Shown piece after piece: positions 7,981-16,901 of a stretch of DNA of 19,483 nucleotides. The DNA lies in NCBI GenBank assembly GCA_018672145.1, contig JABHGH010000052.1:1-19483 (forward strand), given 5' to 3'. The translations under genes were made by a program, and so were the position numbers. Within the stretch, counting starts at the first letter, position 1. The number at the start of each line of letters is the position of its first letter. The notes under the pieces were generated by a model, which searched no databases, was not told the DNA's origin, and saw nothing but the letters and a program-made list of their open reading frames with translations. This stretch comes from Flavobacteriaceae bacterium (GTDB taxonomy: Bacteria; Bacteroidota; Bacteroidia; Flavobacteriales; Flavobacteriaceae).

Positions 7981-9300
7981 ATGAATTGGGAACAGCTTTT
8001 ATCCCTTCGCCGAAACGGGGACAAACAAAAACGTATCAGAAGCGAACAAGACCCTACCCGCAGCGGCTTTGAAGTGGACTATGACCGTGTGATTTTTTCC
8101 TCGGCATTTCGTCATTTGCAAGACAAAACCCAGGTCATTCCTTTTTCGCAATCAGGCTTTGTCCACACGCGCCTCACGCATAGTTTGGAGGTGTCAGTTG
8201 TTGGGCGAAGTTTAGGTCGTTCGGTGGGAATGCGACTTCTACAAAAATACCCCGCTCTCTCAATGACCTACGGCTATCAGGCCCATGATTTTGGCACCAT
8301 TATCGCTGCGGCATGTCTGGCACACGATATCGGTAACCCGCCCTTTGGTCACTCAGGCGAACAAGCCATTGGGGACTTTTTTACCGCTGGCGCAGGAAAA
8401 GACCTCATCAACAATTTATCGGAAGCACAGCAACAGGACCTGATTCGATTTGAAGGCAACGCCAACGGCTTTCGCATTTTGACCGAACACCGCGAAGGCG
8501 TACCCGGAGGACTCCGTCTAAGCTATGCCACGCTCGGGGCATTTACAAAATACCCAAAAGCATCTACTCCCATTAAACCGACCGACAAGGTCAGCGATAA
8601 GAAATTTGGTTTTTTTCAAGCCCAAGCCGATGCTTTTGCAGATGTTGCTGACGAGCTCGGACTCCGCAACTCTGAAAACTCGTGTCACCGCCACCCACTA
8701 GCATTTTTGGTCGAGGCAGCAGATGATATTTGCTACACCCTTATCGATTTTGAAGACGGCATCAATCTCGGTTGGATTCCAGAGTCCTATGCCTTGGAGT
8801 ATCTCATTAAACTAGTGAAAGACCATATTGACACCAATAAGTACAATAAGCTTAAAACCACCACAGATCGTCTTGCCTATTTGCGTGCGCTTTCTGTTGG
8901 CGTATTGATTGAAGATGCAACACGTATTTTTATGGAAAACGAAGGCGCAATTTTGGCGGGTGATTTTTCGCATGCACTTCTTGAAAAGAGTAAATACTCT
9001 GCCCAAGTAGATGATATTATTCGTCTTAGTATTGATAAGATTTATCGATCAGAAGAGGTGATTGAAAAGGAAGTGAAAGGGTATCGTGCGATTCATCATA
9101 TTTTGGATGTGCTGAGTAATGCCGTGATTCGGCAATCTGCTGGAAACACCACTGCACTTGATCGCTTGGCACTCAATCTTTTGCCAGAAACGATACAGTT
9201 TTCGGAGGACAATCGATACCAACAACTTTTACAAACCAGTTGTTTTGTTGCAGGTCTGACGGACGGTCAAGCCCTACGATGGCATAAAAAATTAGCGTGA
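7981..9300 (+). CDS. dgt: Deoxyguanosinetriphosphate triphosphohydrolase (dGTPase), HD-domain
   Basis: Cytoplasmic enzyme that hydrolyses dGTP to deoxyguanosine and triphosphate. The N-terminus (RRNGDKQKRIRSEQDPTRSG then FSSAFRHLQDKTQV near 39-52) is the conserved dGTPase opening. The HD metal site is visible as H67 (TRLTHSLE) and H115-D116 in CLAHDIGNPPFGHSGE, with H124 a likely catalytic residue. A later EAADDICYTLIDFEDG segment (about 243-258) supplies further active-site acids. At 439 residues it is in the normal range for the family. It is divergent from the porin gene and its TGA shares one base with the tadA start, so the two are probably co-transcribed and translationally coupled. No convincing -33/-7 pair was seen upstream; the best candidate, GAACTTTG at 7942, has one mismatch. 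Function beyond dGTP (other dNTPs) cannot be judged. Confidence 0.95.
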   Translation: MNWEQLLSLRRNGDKQKRIRSEQDPTRSGFEVDYDRVIFSSAFRHLQDKTQVIPFSQSGFVHTRLTHSLEVSVVGRSLGRSVGMRLLQKYPALSMTYGYQAHDFGTIIAAACLAHDIGNPPFGHSGEQAIGDFFTAGAGKDLINNLSEAQQQDLIRFEGNANGFRILTEHREGVPGGLRLSYATLGAFTKYPKASTPIKPTDKVSDKKFGFFQAQADAFADVADELGLRNSENSCHRHPLAFLVEAADDICYTLIDFEDGINLGWIPESYALEYLIKLVKDHIDTNKYNKLKTTTDRLAYLRALSVGVLIEDATRIFMENEGAILAGDFSHALLEKSKYSAQVDDIIRLSIDKIYRSEEVIEKEVKGYRAIHHILDVLSNAVIRQSAGNTTALDRLALNLLPETIQFSEDNRYQQLLQTSCFVAGLTDGQALRWHKKLA

Positions 9301-9743
9301 TGCAAGACCCATTGAATGATGATTTCTTTATGAAAAAGGCTCTTGGCGAAGCGCAGCAAGCCTTAGAGAAAGGCGAAGTGCCTGTTGGGGTTGTGGTGGT
9401 TGCGCATGGACAAGTCATCGCACGGGGTCATAATCTTACCGAAACACTAACCGATGTTACGGCCCATGCCGAAATGCAAGCAATCACGGCTGCGGCAAAT
9501 TATATCGGCGGGAAATATCTGCATGATTGTACCCTCTATGTTACACTGGAACCTTGCAGCATGTGTGCAGGAGCACTTTATTGGAGTCAGCTTTCACGCC
9601 TAGTGTTTGGCGCGGCGGATGAAAAGCGTGGCTATCGCCATCATCAAACCCCTTTACACCCTAAAACTAAAGTGACTACTGGAGTCTGCGAACAGGAAGC
9701 TTCACAGTTGCTACTCAGCTTCTTTAAGCACAAAAGGACATAA
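9300..9743 (+). CDS. tadA: tRNA-specific adenosine deaminase TadA
   Basis: TadA deaminates A34 to inosine in the anticodon of tRNA-Arg(ACG). The cytidine-deaminase-fold zinc site is complete: H56-A-E58 (HAEMQAI, with the catalytic Glu) and P85-C86-S-M-C89. The R-G-H-N-L segment near 42-46 is also typical. Length is 147 residues, usual for bacterial TadA. I chose ATG 9300, which overlaps the dgt stop as TGATG; a GTG at 9297 would add one residue and seems less likely. The overlap suggests coupled expression with dgt. A hairpin terminator begins immediately after the TAA. Confidence 0.95.
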   Translation: MQDPLNDDFFMKKALGEAQQALEKGEVPVGVVVVAHGQVIARGHNLTETLTDVTAHAEMQAITAAANYIGGKYLHDCTLYVTLEPCSMCAGALYWSQLSRLVFGAADEKRGYRHHQTPLHPKTKVTTGVCEQEASQLLLSFFKHKRT

Positions 9744-9766
9744 AAAAAAGCCCTATAAAGGGCTTT
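9742..9766 (-). terminator. Intrinsic terminator between convergent tadA and cold-shock gene
   Basis: Perfect 8-bp stem AAAGCCCT (9747-9754) / AGGGCTTT (9759-9766) with a 4-base loop. On the minus strand it is followed by an uninterrupted run of T (9749 down to 9742), making a strong terminator for the cold-shock/aspS transcript. On the plus strand the trailing sequence is TTTAATATTT, so it may also stop tadA transcripts less efficiently. Confidence 0.85.
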
Positions 9767-9791
9767 AATATTTACTCAAAATAAAATACAA

Positions 9792-9986
9792 TTAGTCGAG
9801 AACATCAACATCAGTGGCCATTTTGCCTTTTCTGCCTTCGCCCTCGTTATACGATACTTTGTCTCCTTCATTGAGGTTTACACCTTGAAGAGAAGTTACA
9901 TGAACGAAGATGTCTTCGCCCGTTTCATCATTGGTAATGAATCCAAATCCTTTAGACCCATTAAAAAATTTAACTGTTCCAGTCAT
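9792..9986 (-). CDS. Cold-shock domain protein (CspA family)
   Basis: A 64-residue single cold-shock domain, which binds single-stranded RNA and DNA and acts as an RNA chaperone. RNP1 is visible as K12-GFGFI-17 and RNP2 as DIFVHV (25-30), with the usual opening GTVKFFN and the closing basic GRKGKMATDV. Length is typical for the family. It lies 45 bases downstream of the small membrane-protein gene on the same strand and ends at a strong terminator, so it may be read from the aspS transcript or from its own promoter. Only an imperfect -7-like TATATTCG is seen close upstream. No long cold-shock leader fits in the 45-base gap unless it overlaps the upstream gene. Which Csp paralogue this is cannot be assigned. 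Confidence 0.95.
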   Translation of the reverse strand: MTGTVKFFNGSKGFGFITNDETGEDIFVHVTSLQGVNLNEGDKVSYNEGEGRKGKMATDVDVLD

Positions 9987-10031
9987 TTACTAAAATTAAA
10001 GTGCGAATATACCAATTTAATACAAAGGGAG

Positions 10032-10289
10032 CTATTTTTTGTTTTTTGATTTTGATTTCTGCCTGTTTGCTTTCATTTTTTCAATGTTTTCAGGAGTGAG
10101 TGTATAGTCCTCCAACTTCTTATCTTTCCAACGATGGTAAATAAAAAGCGGCATAAAAATAAAGGCAGAAAATAAGACCGAAATGCCAATAATTCGTTCT
10201 CCAAGGGCATGATAATCGGCTTTTATGACGAATCCAGCGACAAAAGCCACCGCGATAAAGGCAAATAAAGCGCGCAGAAGTTGATTCAT
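10032..10289 (-). CDS. Small two-helix membrane protein of unknown function
   Basis: An 85-residue protein I do not recognise. Two hydrophobic helices (about residues 5-23 and 34-52) are joined by a short polar turn (KADYHALGER). A hydrophilic tail follows, with a YTLTPENIEKMKANRQ segment and a very lysine-rich end (KSKSKNKK), suggesting the C-terminus faces the cytoplasm. Its ATG overlaps the TGA of aspS by the ATGA arrangement, which strongly suggests translational coupling and argues the gene is real. Codon use looks like that of its neighbours. Similar short proteins next to aspS in relatives would support a conserved pair. There is no basis for a functional assignment. Confidence 0.75.
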   Translation of the reverse strand: MNQLLRALFAFIAVAFVAGFVIKADYHALGERIIGISVLFSAFIFMPLFIYHRWKDKKLEDYTLTPENIEKMKANRQKSKSKNKK

Positions 10290-12034
10290 GATGTAGTTTT
10301 GAGTGATAATTCTCCGAGTTGTTCATCGTCCAAAGGCGCAGGCGCATTGATCATCACGTCTTTTCCACTGTTATTTTTTGGGAAAGCAATATAGTCTCGA
10401 ATCGATTCATGTCCGCCCAAAACTGCCACAAGACGATCAAACCCAAGGGCAATTCCACCATGTGGAGGTGCGCCGTAGCGGAAAGCATCCATCAAAAAAC
10501 CAAACTGTTCTTCGGCTTCTTGCTTGGTAAAGCCAAGAAGGGAAAACATACGCTCTTGTACGGCTCGATCGTGAATACGAATAGACCCTCCACCTATTTC
10601 ATTACCGTTGAGCACCAAGTCATAGGCATTGGCAAGTACAGTTTTGGGCGACGTTTCCAATTGTTGAATGTGCTCAGGTTTTGGCGCGGTGAAGGGGTGG
10701 TGCATAGCGTGAAAATGGTCGCTGTCTTCTAAGGGTTCAAGCAAAGGAAAATCGACCACCCATAGGGGTGCAAATACCTGTGGGTTTCGCAAGCCTTTTT
10801 CTTCTGCAACTGCGAGCCGAAGTTGGCCCAATTGCGTCAGCGTTTTTGTTTTCCCACCTGAGAGTACAAGCACTAAATCACCCGCTTGTGCTTTGCAGGC
10901 CGAGGCCCATTCTGCCAAATCTTCTTGACTGAAGAATTTATCGACCGAAGATTTGTAACTACCATCTTCGTTGCATTTGACCCAAACAAGACCTTTAGCT
11001 CCAATTTGAGGACGCTTGACCCAATCGATCCAAGCATCAATTTCTTTTCGGCTCATTGCAGCTCCGCCTTCCACGGCAAATCCACCCACCCATTCTTGTT
11101 GATCAAAGACTTGAAAGCCTTTGCCTTGTGCAAGATCGTTGAGGCCTGCGAGATGCATCCCAAAACGAATATCTGGTTTGTCCGACCCATAGGTTGCCAT
11201 GGCATCTGCATACGAAATGCGAGGAAAAGGAGCAGGTGTAATACCGTGAATATCGTGCAACAACTGCTGAAGCATTTCTTCAAAGACAGCTAAAATATCG
11301 TCTTGATCAACAAAGGTCATTTCACAGTCGATCTGTGTAAATTCTGGCTGGCGGTCGGCACGCAAGTCCTCATCACGAAAACACTTGACCACTTGAAAAT
11401 AGCGATCCATTCCACCAACCATAAGCAATTGCTTAAAAGTTTGTGGGGATTGTGGAAGAGCATAAAATTGCCCTGGGTTCATCCGAGATGGCACCACAAA
11501 ATCTCGGGCGCCCTCAGGAGTTGATTTGATAAGATAGGGAGTTTCGACCTCAGCAAAATCTTTTCCAGAAAGATAATTGCGTACAATTTGAGACACTTTA
11601 TGACGGAATAACAGTTTGTCTTTTATTGGGTTACGACGAATATCCAAATAACGATATTTCATGCGCAGATCATCTCCACCATCAGATTCATCTTCAATAG
11701 TAAACGGTGGGGTATCAGCCGTGTTGAGGACTGTGAGCTCTTTCACCAGAACCTCGATGTCTCCTGAAGGAATGTTTGGATTTTTAGACACTCGTTCGAT
11801 GACTTGACCAGAGATTTGGATCACAAACTCTCTTCCTATAGATTTGGCTTTTGCCAAGATGTCGGCACCGTTTCGTTCTTCATCAAGAACCAATTGTGTG
11901 ACGCCATAGCGATCACGAAGGTCGATCCAAAGGACAAAGCCTTTGTCTCGCACACTGTGTACCCAACCTGCAAGTTGGACTTCTGTATTGACATCTGATA
12001 GGCGTAGCGCCCCGCAAGTATGACTCCTGTTCAT
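10286..12034 (-). CDS. aspS: Aspartate--tRNA ligase (bacterial type)
   Basis: Class II aminoacyl-tRNA synthetase that charges tRNA-Asp in the cytoplasm. Residues about 1-105 form the OB-fold anticodon-binding domain (LAGWVHSVRDKG, IDLRDRYG). The catalytic core holds the ATP/Asp site: LPQSPQTFKQLLMVGG at 193-208, motif 2 FRDEDLRADRQPEFTQID at 219-236, and motif 3 GIALGFDRLVAV near the C-terminus. A GAD-type insertion lies between roughly 290 and 420, the hallmark of the bacterial form. Length 582 matches it. Whether it also charges tRNA-Asn cannot be read with certainty. A minus-strand TAnnTTTG element sits 15-22 bases before the start codon, implying a short leader. The stop overlaps the next gene's start. 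Confidence 0.97.
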   Translation of the reverse strand: MNRSHTCGALRLSDVNTEVQLAGWVHSVRDKGFVLWIDLRDRYGVTQLVLDEERNGADILAKAKSIGREFVIQISGQVIERVSKNPNIPSGDIEVLVKELTVLNTADTPPFTIEDESDGGDDLRMKYRYLDIRRNPIKDKLLFRHKVSQIVRNYLSGKDFAEVETPYLIKSTPEGARDFVVPSRMNPGQFYALPQSPQTFKQLLMVGGMDRYFQVVKCFRDEDLRADRQPEFTQIDCEMTFVDQDDILAVFEEMLQQLLHDIHGITPAPFPRISYADAMATYGSDKPDIRFGMHLAGLNDLAQGKGFQVFDQQEWVGGFAVEGGAAMSRKEIDAWIDWVKRPQIGAKGLVWVKCNEDGSYKSSVDKFFSQEDLAEWASACKAQAGDLVLVLSGGKTKTLTQLGQLRLAVAEEKGLRNPQVFAPLWVVDFPLLEPLEDSDHFHAMHHPFTAPKPEHIQQLETSPKTVLANAYDLVLNGNEIGGGSIRIHDRAVQERMFSLLGFTKQEAEEQFGFLMDAFRYGAPPHGGIALGFDRLVAVLGGHESIRDYIAFPKNNSGKDVMINAPAPLDDEQLGELSLKTTS

Positions 12035-12048
12035 GGAAGTGGTTTGTG

Positions 12049-12056
12049 CAAAAATA
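12049..12056 (-). promoter_or_regulatory. Bacteroidota -7 element for aspS
   Basis: Minus strand TATTTTTG matches TAnnTTTG and ends 15 bases before the aspS ATG, giving a predicted leader of roughly 10 bases. No clear TTG is found at the expected -33 distance, so the assignment is tentative. Confidence 0.4.
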
Positions 12057-12315
12057 AGATGTTTTTAAGTTTGCGTTTACAGAATTGTATATAAATACAT
12101 TAAACACCGATAATCAGCATGTTATGGGGTTGATGTTAGTTAACTGTTTTGCAATTATAAATATTTTGCATCCTGCGGAAGACAAATTCCAAAATACAGT
12201 TTTCATGAAAAAGGTGTTAAAACCAGGCACTTGGTTCTTCTGGACGAAAGAACAATTGATCGAAGATGTGATCTATTGAAACACCCCCGAACGCACAGCT
12301 TTTCGTTAAACCTCC

Positions 12316-15300
12316 TTATTTATTAAATCGTATTGCTGCACGCTTGCTTAGATAAAAAGCAACCGGCACGATGATCAGTGTCAAAAAGGTGGCAAAGGTC
12401 AATCCGAAAATGACGGTCCACGCCAAAGGTCCCCAGAAAATGACATTGTCTCCTCCGATATAAATCTCTGGGTTCCCACTCGAAAACAGCGAAAAGAAAT
12501 TGATATTCAGTCCAATCGCCAAAGGAATCAATCCTAACACAGTGGTAATTGCGGTGAGCAAAACAGGGCGTAAACGCGCTTTTCCTCCATTGACAATCGC
12601 ATCAAAGATTTCCGAACGATCCAATTGATAATCATAAGCCAAGGCGTGGTTGTCTCTTTTTCTGTCGAGTAACAACTGGGTGTAATCCAACAGTACCACA
12701 CTGTTATTCACAACAATCCCCGCTAAGGAGATGATTCCCATCATAGTCATAATAATGACAAAGGTCATGTTGAAAAAGACCAGTCCAAGAAAGACTCCAG
12801 TAAAGCTCATAAAGATGGAAAACAAGATGATAAACGGTTTGCTGACTGAGTTGAATTGAAGAACAAGTAAAATCAAAATCAAAAACAAGGCATAGAGTAG
12901 TGCACGAGACAAAAAACTCATATTTTCCTCTTGTTCTTCGATCTCACCTGTAAAACGAAAACGCACATCCGAAGGTAATTGAAAAGCATCGATTTGCGTT
13001 TTGATTTGGTTGACGATCTCAGCGGCATTATACCCTGGTAAAATGGCGGAATACACAGTTACTATACGGTCGAGGTTACGGTGTTTGATGGCACTGTATC
13101 CGGAAGTGTTTTTGCGTTCGATGACTGCGGCAACTGGTATGGATTTAACCTGTCCAGATGCCATATCACGGAACGTGATGTTTTGATTGAAGAGAGCAGA
13201 TTCATTGTAGCGATCATCGCTTTGGAAACGCACATTGATATTGTAGTCTTCGCCATCCTTTTTATAGACTCCTGCTTTTTCACCAAAGAGGGATTGTCGG
13301 AGTTGAAATCCAACTTGTCCAGCACTCACACCAAGTTCTCCTGCCTTTTTGCGATCGACAGCAATTTGCATCCCTGGTTTATTGCGGTTGACATCGACTT
13401 TTAGTTCTTCAATGCCAGGAATGTTCATGTCGACAATAAAATTTCGCATGTTTTCTGCAACTTCGATGAGCTGGGAGTAACTGTCACCTGCAATCTCAAT
13501 GTTAATAGGGTAGCCAAGCGGTGGTCCTGCTTGGTCTTTCTCGACAGATATAGAAACACCTGGAAACGTGCCAGCCAAAGCCTGTTGAACTTCACGACGA
13601 AGATTTTCACTTGACAGCCCCCGGCGGAATTTAAATTCACGCATGGTTGCTGTGATTTTCCCACGGTGTGGCATTTCTGCTTCTGAGCCTCCTTCGGTTT
13701 GTGGATTGCCAGCACCAGCACCCACTTGAGAGACAAGAGACTCTACCATAAAGTTGTAGCCCTCGTCCATGTATTTTGAATCGTTGACGGCCCCAATCAT
13801 CACTTGCTCGATGGACTTGGTCATTTCATCTGTTTTTTCAATGTCTGTACCCTGTGGGTACTCGATATACACAATAATTTGTGTGGGTTCATTGTCGGGG
13901 AAAAACTCGACTTTGGGCTTTGAAATTCCAACCAGCACAAAGGAAACAACCAACATAAAGACCGTCCCAAAGACAAAGGCGTAGGCGCGGCGTCCACGCA
14001 TAGCAAAGCGCAATAAACGCTCATAGCGGGCCTCCAACCATACCAAAAAACGAGTTCGAAAAGTGTTGGACAAATCTTTAATTACATATTTATACCCCCA
14101 AAATAGAATAGCGATAAAAATCAGCAACGATCCCAATCCTCGCATGGCACCCCCTATGAAGAGAATAAATAGACCAAAGCCCACTAAAACCAAGGAAAGA
14201 CGAATGAGTTTTTTACGAGAAAGGTTTTTCTCCTCTACGTCCATAAATTGCGACACCAAAACGGAATTAAAGAAGATGGCAACAATAAGAGATGATCCGA
14301 GAACGACAGAAAGTGTAATCGGGAAATAGATCATAAACTGTCCCATAATACCAGGCCAAAAGCCCAAAGGGACAAAAGCGGCAATTGTGGTTGCTGTCGA
14401 AATGATAATAGGAAACGCAATTTCGCTCACGCCTTTTTTGGCGGCCTCCAAACGCGACATTTTTTCTTTTTCAATGAGGCGATAGACATTTTCCACCACC
14501 ACAATTCCGTTATCAACGAGCATACCTAATCCCATGACCAAGGCAAACAACACCATCGTATTCATAGTGTATCCCAAGGTTTGGAGGATAAAAAAGGAGA
14601 TAAACATTGACATGGGGATGGCAAATCCGACAAACAAAGCGTTGCGGAACCCGAGGAAAAAAGTGAGCACGGTTACCACCAAAAGAATACCAAACAAAAT
14701 GTTGTTAATCAAGTCATTGACTTGATTGATAGTAATGGCTGAGGTGTCATTTGATATGGTGACTGAAATGTCTTGTGGGATTTCGTACCTACGTACTTCG
14801 TCTACTATTTCACGAATGGCTTCTGCAGCTTGAATGAGGTTTTTACCCCCTCTTTTTTTGACGTCTAGCATGACTACAGATGCACCAAAATCTCTAGCAT
14901 GGGTGGTTGCATCCATGTTTTTAAAACGAATGGTGGCAATGTCTTTTAAATAAATGGCGCCTCTTTCGTTTTTAATGACGAACTCACCCAAATCCGATGG
15001 GTTTTGTATTTCGCCAATCACACGAATATTACGCCGTTGTCCGTTGGCAATAATACTTCCTGCAGATACAGTGGAATTTTCGTTTCGAATGGCTTGCATG
15101 ACATCAGCGAAACTCACTTTGGAGGCCATCATTTTGCGGATATCCACCGCGACCTCGACCTCTCGTTCTTGCGTGCCGCGGATGTCAACCTCTTTGATTT
15201 GGTCGAGTCGCTCAATGCGTTCTTCAAGCATTTCTGCATAGTCATTGAGGGCATTAAGTGTATAATCTCCTTTTAGTGTGACATTCAAAATGGGAAATTC

Positions 15301-15753
15301 TTCCACAAAATTGAGGTCAAACACATTGGGTTCTAGTTTGGCGTTGTTAAAAGTGGGCCAATCTTCTCCAGAAACCACCCCATCAACTTCATCTTTGACC
15401 TTTTGCTTGGCCAAATCTACGTCGATGTCCTCATCAAATTCCAAGACCACCATCGAGTAGTCGTCTTGTGAGGTGGAGTTGATTTCAACCAAATTACTTA
15501 CCCCTTTTACCGCTTCCTCTAGCGGGTCCGTCACAAAGCGTTCAATATCTTCGGCTGTGTTTCCAGGGTAAGGCGTACTGATATAGATGTTGGTTTCTGT
15601 GATTTCGGGGAAGTTTTCCCTGGGCATGGTCATATAGGCCGATACGCCCAAGAACAACAAGACGCCCATAAAGACATACATGGTGCTGCTGTTGCGAATT
15701 GCCCAAGAGGATACAACAAAATCTTTTTCGGAGGAATTGGAGGTCTTAGCCAT
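12316..15753 (-). CDS. RND-family efflux pump, inner-membrane permease subunit
   Basis: A proton-driven inner-membrane exporter of the HAE/AcrB-like superfamily, forming the pump of a tripartite complex. The usual plan is seen: TM1 near 20-42 followed by MPRENFPEI, a large periplasmic domain, TM2-TM6 near 345-500, a second large periplasmic domain after about residue 610, and the last TM block near 975-1135. The TM4 motif is LVDNGIVVVENV (D414-N415), with Asp-Asn where AcrB has Asp-Asp. The TM10-equivalent reads GIVVNNSVVLLDY, with Asn where AcrB has Lys940. Residues about 516-556 add two extra hydrophobic segments between TM6 and TM7, which explains the length of 1145 against about 1030-1050 for AcrB. 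It begins two bases after the adaptor gene. Substrates cannot be inferred. No clear terminator follows. Confidence 0.94.
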   Translation of the reverse strand: MAKTSNSSEKDFVVSSWAIRNSSTMYVFMGVLLFLGVSAYMTMPRENFPEITETNIYISTPYPGNTAEDIERFVTDPLEEAVKGVSNLVEINSTSQDDYSMVVLEFDEDIDVDLAKQKVKDEVDGVVSGEDWPTFNNAKLEPNVFDLNFVEEFPILNVTLKGDYTLNALNDYAEMLEERIERLDQIKEVDIRGTQEREVEVAVDIRKMMASKVSFADVMQAIRNENSTVSAGSIIANGQRRNIRVIGEIQNPSDLGEFVIKNERGAIYLKDIATIRFKNMDATTHARDFGASVVMLDVKKRGGKNLIQAAEAIREIVDEVRRYEIPQDISVTISNDTSAITINQVNDLINNILFGILLVVTVLTFFLGFRNALFVGFAIPMSMFISFFILQTLGYTMNTMVLFALVMGLGMLVDNGIVVVENVYRLIEKEKMSRLEAAKKGVSEIAFPIIISTATTIAAFVPLGFWPGIMGQFMIYFPITLSVVLGSSLIVAIFFNSVLVSQFMDVEEKNLSRKKLIRLSLVLVGFGLFILFIGGAMRGLGSLLIFIAILFWGYKYVIKDLSNTFRTRFLVWLEARYERLLRFAMRGRRAYAFVFGTVFMLVVSFVLVGISKPKVEFFPDNEPTQIIVYIEYPQGTDIEKTDEMTKSIEQVMIGAVNDSKYMDEGYNFMVESLVSQVGAGAGNPQTEGGSEAEMPHRGKITATMREFKFRRGLSSENLRREVQQALAGTFPGVSISVEKDQAGPPLGYPINIEIAGDSYSQLIEVAENMRNFIVDMNIPGIEELKVDVNRNKPGMQIAVDRKKAGELGVSAGQVGFQLRQSLFGEKAGVYKKDGEDYNINVRFQSDDRYNESALFNQNITFRDMASGQVKSIPVAAVIERKNTSGYSAIKHRNLDRIVTVYSAILPGYNAAEIVNQIKTQIDAFQLPSDVRFRFTGEIEEQEENMSFLSRALLYALFLILILLVLQFNSVSKPFIILFSIFMSFTGVFLGLVFFNMTFVIIMTMMGIISLAGIVVNNSVVLLDYTQLLLDRKRDNHALAYDYQLDRSEIFDAIVNGGKARLRPVLLTAITTVLGLIPLAIGLNINFFSLFSSGNPEIYIGGDNVIFWGPLAWTVIFGLTFATFLTLIIVPVAFYLSKRAAIRFNK

Positions 15754-15755
15754 AC

Positions 15756-16901
15756 TTATTTGATGATTTGAACAGGTTGATTTTCTTTCACTAATCGCGC
15801 ACCCTCACTGATAATAGACGCACCTAGCTTGAGTCCTTCAAGCACTTCGATCATGCCGTTTTGAGCATAGCCCGTTTTGATAAATACTTTTTGTGCTTTG
15901 TTGTTTTCGTCAATGACAAAAACAAACTCATCACCAGTTGCATTTTCAGAAATAATGCTTGTCGGAATCAATAGAGCTTGTGGATTGATGTAGTCAAAAA
16001 TATGTAAGGTACTAATCAGGTTTGGATTGACTTTGATACGAGGATCGACATCAACTGTTACACGGAAGGTTCGGTTTTCGGTGCTGATGTGTGTGGCACG
16101 ATGCGAAATTTGTGCATCAAATGAGGTGTTGAGTACAGGAATTTCCACACGCACAGGAGTTCCTTTGGTAACATTGGGCAAATATTGCTCAGGCACATCG
16201 GCCTCTACATACATGTTTATGTTGCTCACCAAGCGAAGTAGTGGGGCTACTCCCGGACTGACCACTTGACCAACTTCGACCATGATATCGTCGATTTGAC
16301 CAGAAAATGGCGCGCGAATGATTGCTTTCTCAAGCTGATCGTTGAGTTGTTCCAAACGACTGCGTTGGCTTTCATAATTTGTTTTGGCTTGCAGGTATTC
16401 AATCTCCGATCCGATGGCTTCATTCCACAAACGTTCTTGGCGCTCAAAAATTGTTTTAGCAAGATTGGCTTGAGCTTCTTGTAAACGAATGTTTTGTGCA
16501 AGGCCACCATCATCGATTTGCATCAAAAGTTGACCTTTTTTGACCGTCTGACCTTCTGAGACCTGGATGGAAGATACAGCACCCATAAATTCGGGTTGAA
16601 TCAACATGTTTCGGTCGGTTTTTACTATCGATTGGAGAGAGATACGGTGTTTAAATTCGCTTGTGTCGACAGAGATCACGGAGACCAATGCTCTTTTTTT
16701 GCTTGTATCCAAACGATTTAGGGCGCCTGTTACCAAACCGAGTTCATTGCGTAACACTTCGATTTTACCAACGAGAGTTGTGCGTTTTTGTTCGAGCCCT
16801 TCAACATCTTTGTTTTCGATTAGATCTTGGGCAGTCTGTTGCTCTTCACTTCCACATGAAACAAGAACAAAAGAAGTGAGAAAAAGGATGAAGTATTTCA
16901 T
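15756..16901 (-). CDS. RND efflux periplasmic adaptor (membrane-fusion protein), lipoprotein
   Basis: Links the RND pump to the outer-membrane channel in the periplasm. A lipoprotein signal ends in the lipobox LVSC (C16), so it is probably anchored to the inner membrane by lipid. Residues about 22-66 form an extra N-terminal coiled-coil stretch. Then come the lipoyl-like half-motif GAVSSIQVSEGQTVKKGQ (about 108-125), the helical hairpin rich in Ala, Gln and Glu (about 130-190), the second lipoyl half AIIRAPFSGQIDD with VEVGQVVSPG, and beta-barrel and membrane-proximal domains to residue 381. Length is typical. Its ATG lies within the end of the TolC-like gene (4-base overlap), and the pump follows after 2 bases, so the three parts are translated together. 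Confidence 0.94.
   Translation of the reverse strand: MKYFILFLTSFVLVSCGSEEQQTAQDLIENKDVEGLEQKRTTLVGKIEVLRNELGLVTGALNRLDTSKKRALVSVISVDTSEFKHRISLQSIVKTDRNMLIQPEFMGAVSSIQVSEGQTVKKGQLLMQIDDGGLAQNIRLQEAQANLAKTIFERQERLWNEAIGSEIEYLQAKTNYESQRSRLEQLNDQLEKAIIRAPFSGQIDDIMVEVGQVVSPGVAPLLRLVSNINMYVEADVPEQYLPNVTKGTPVRVEIPVLNTSFDAQISHRATHISTENRTFRVTVDVDPRIKVNPNLISTLHIFDYINPQALLIPTSIISENATGDEFVFVIDENNKAQKVFIKTGYAQNGMIEVLEGLKLGASIISEGARLVKENQPVQIIK

Noticed and set aside
9297..9299. GTG as the start of tadA
   Set aside because: ATG follows immediately, forms a TGATG junction with dgt, and gives the usual TadA length.
10319..10732. Long plus-strand frame inside aspS
   Set aside because: It lies entirely antisense to a well supported synthetase and has no recognisable protein features.
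12280..12315. Terminator for the RND operon
   Set aside because: Only a 4-bp AACG/CGTT pairing without a T run is present downstream of the pump gene on the minus strand.
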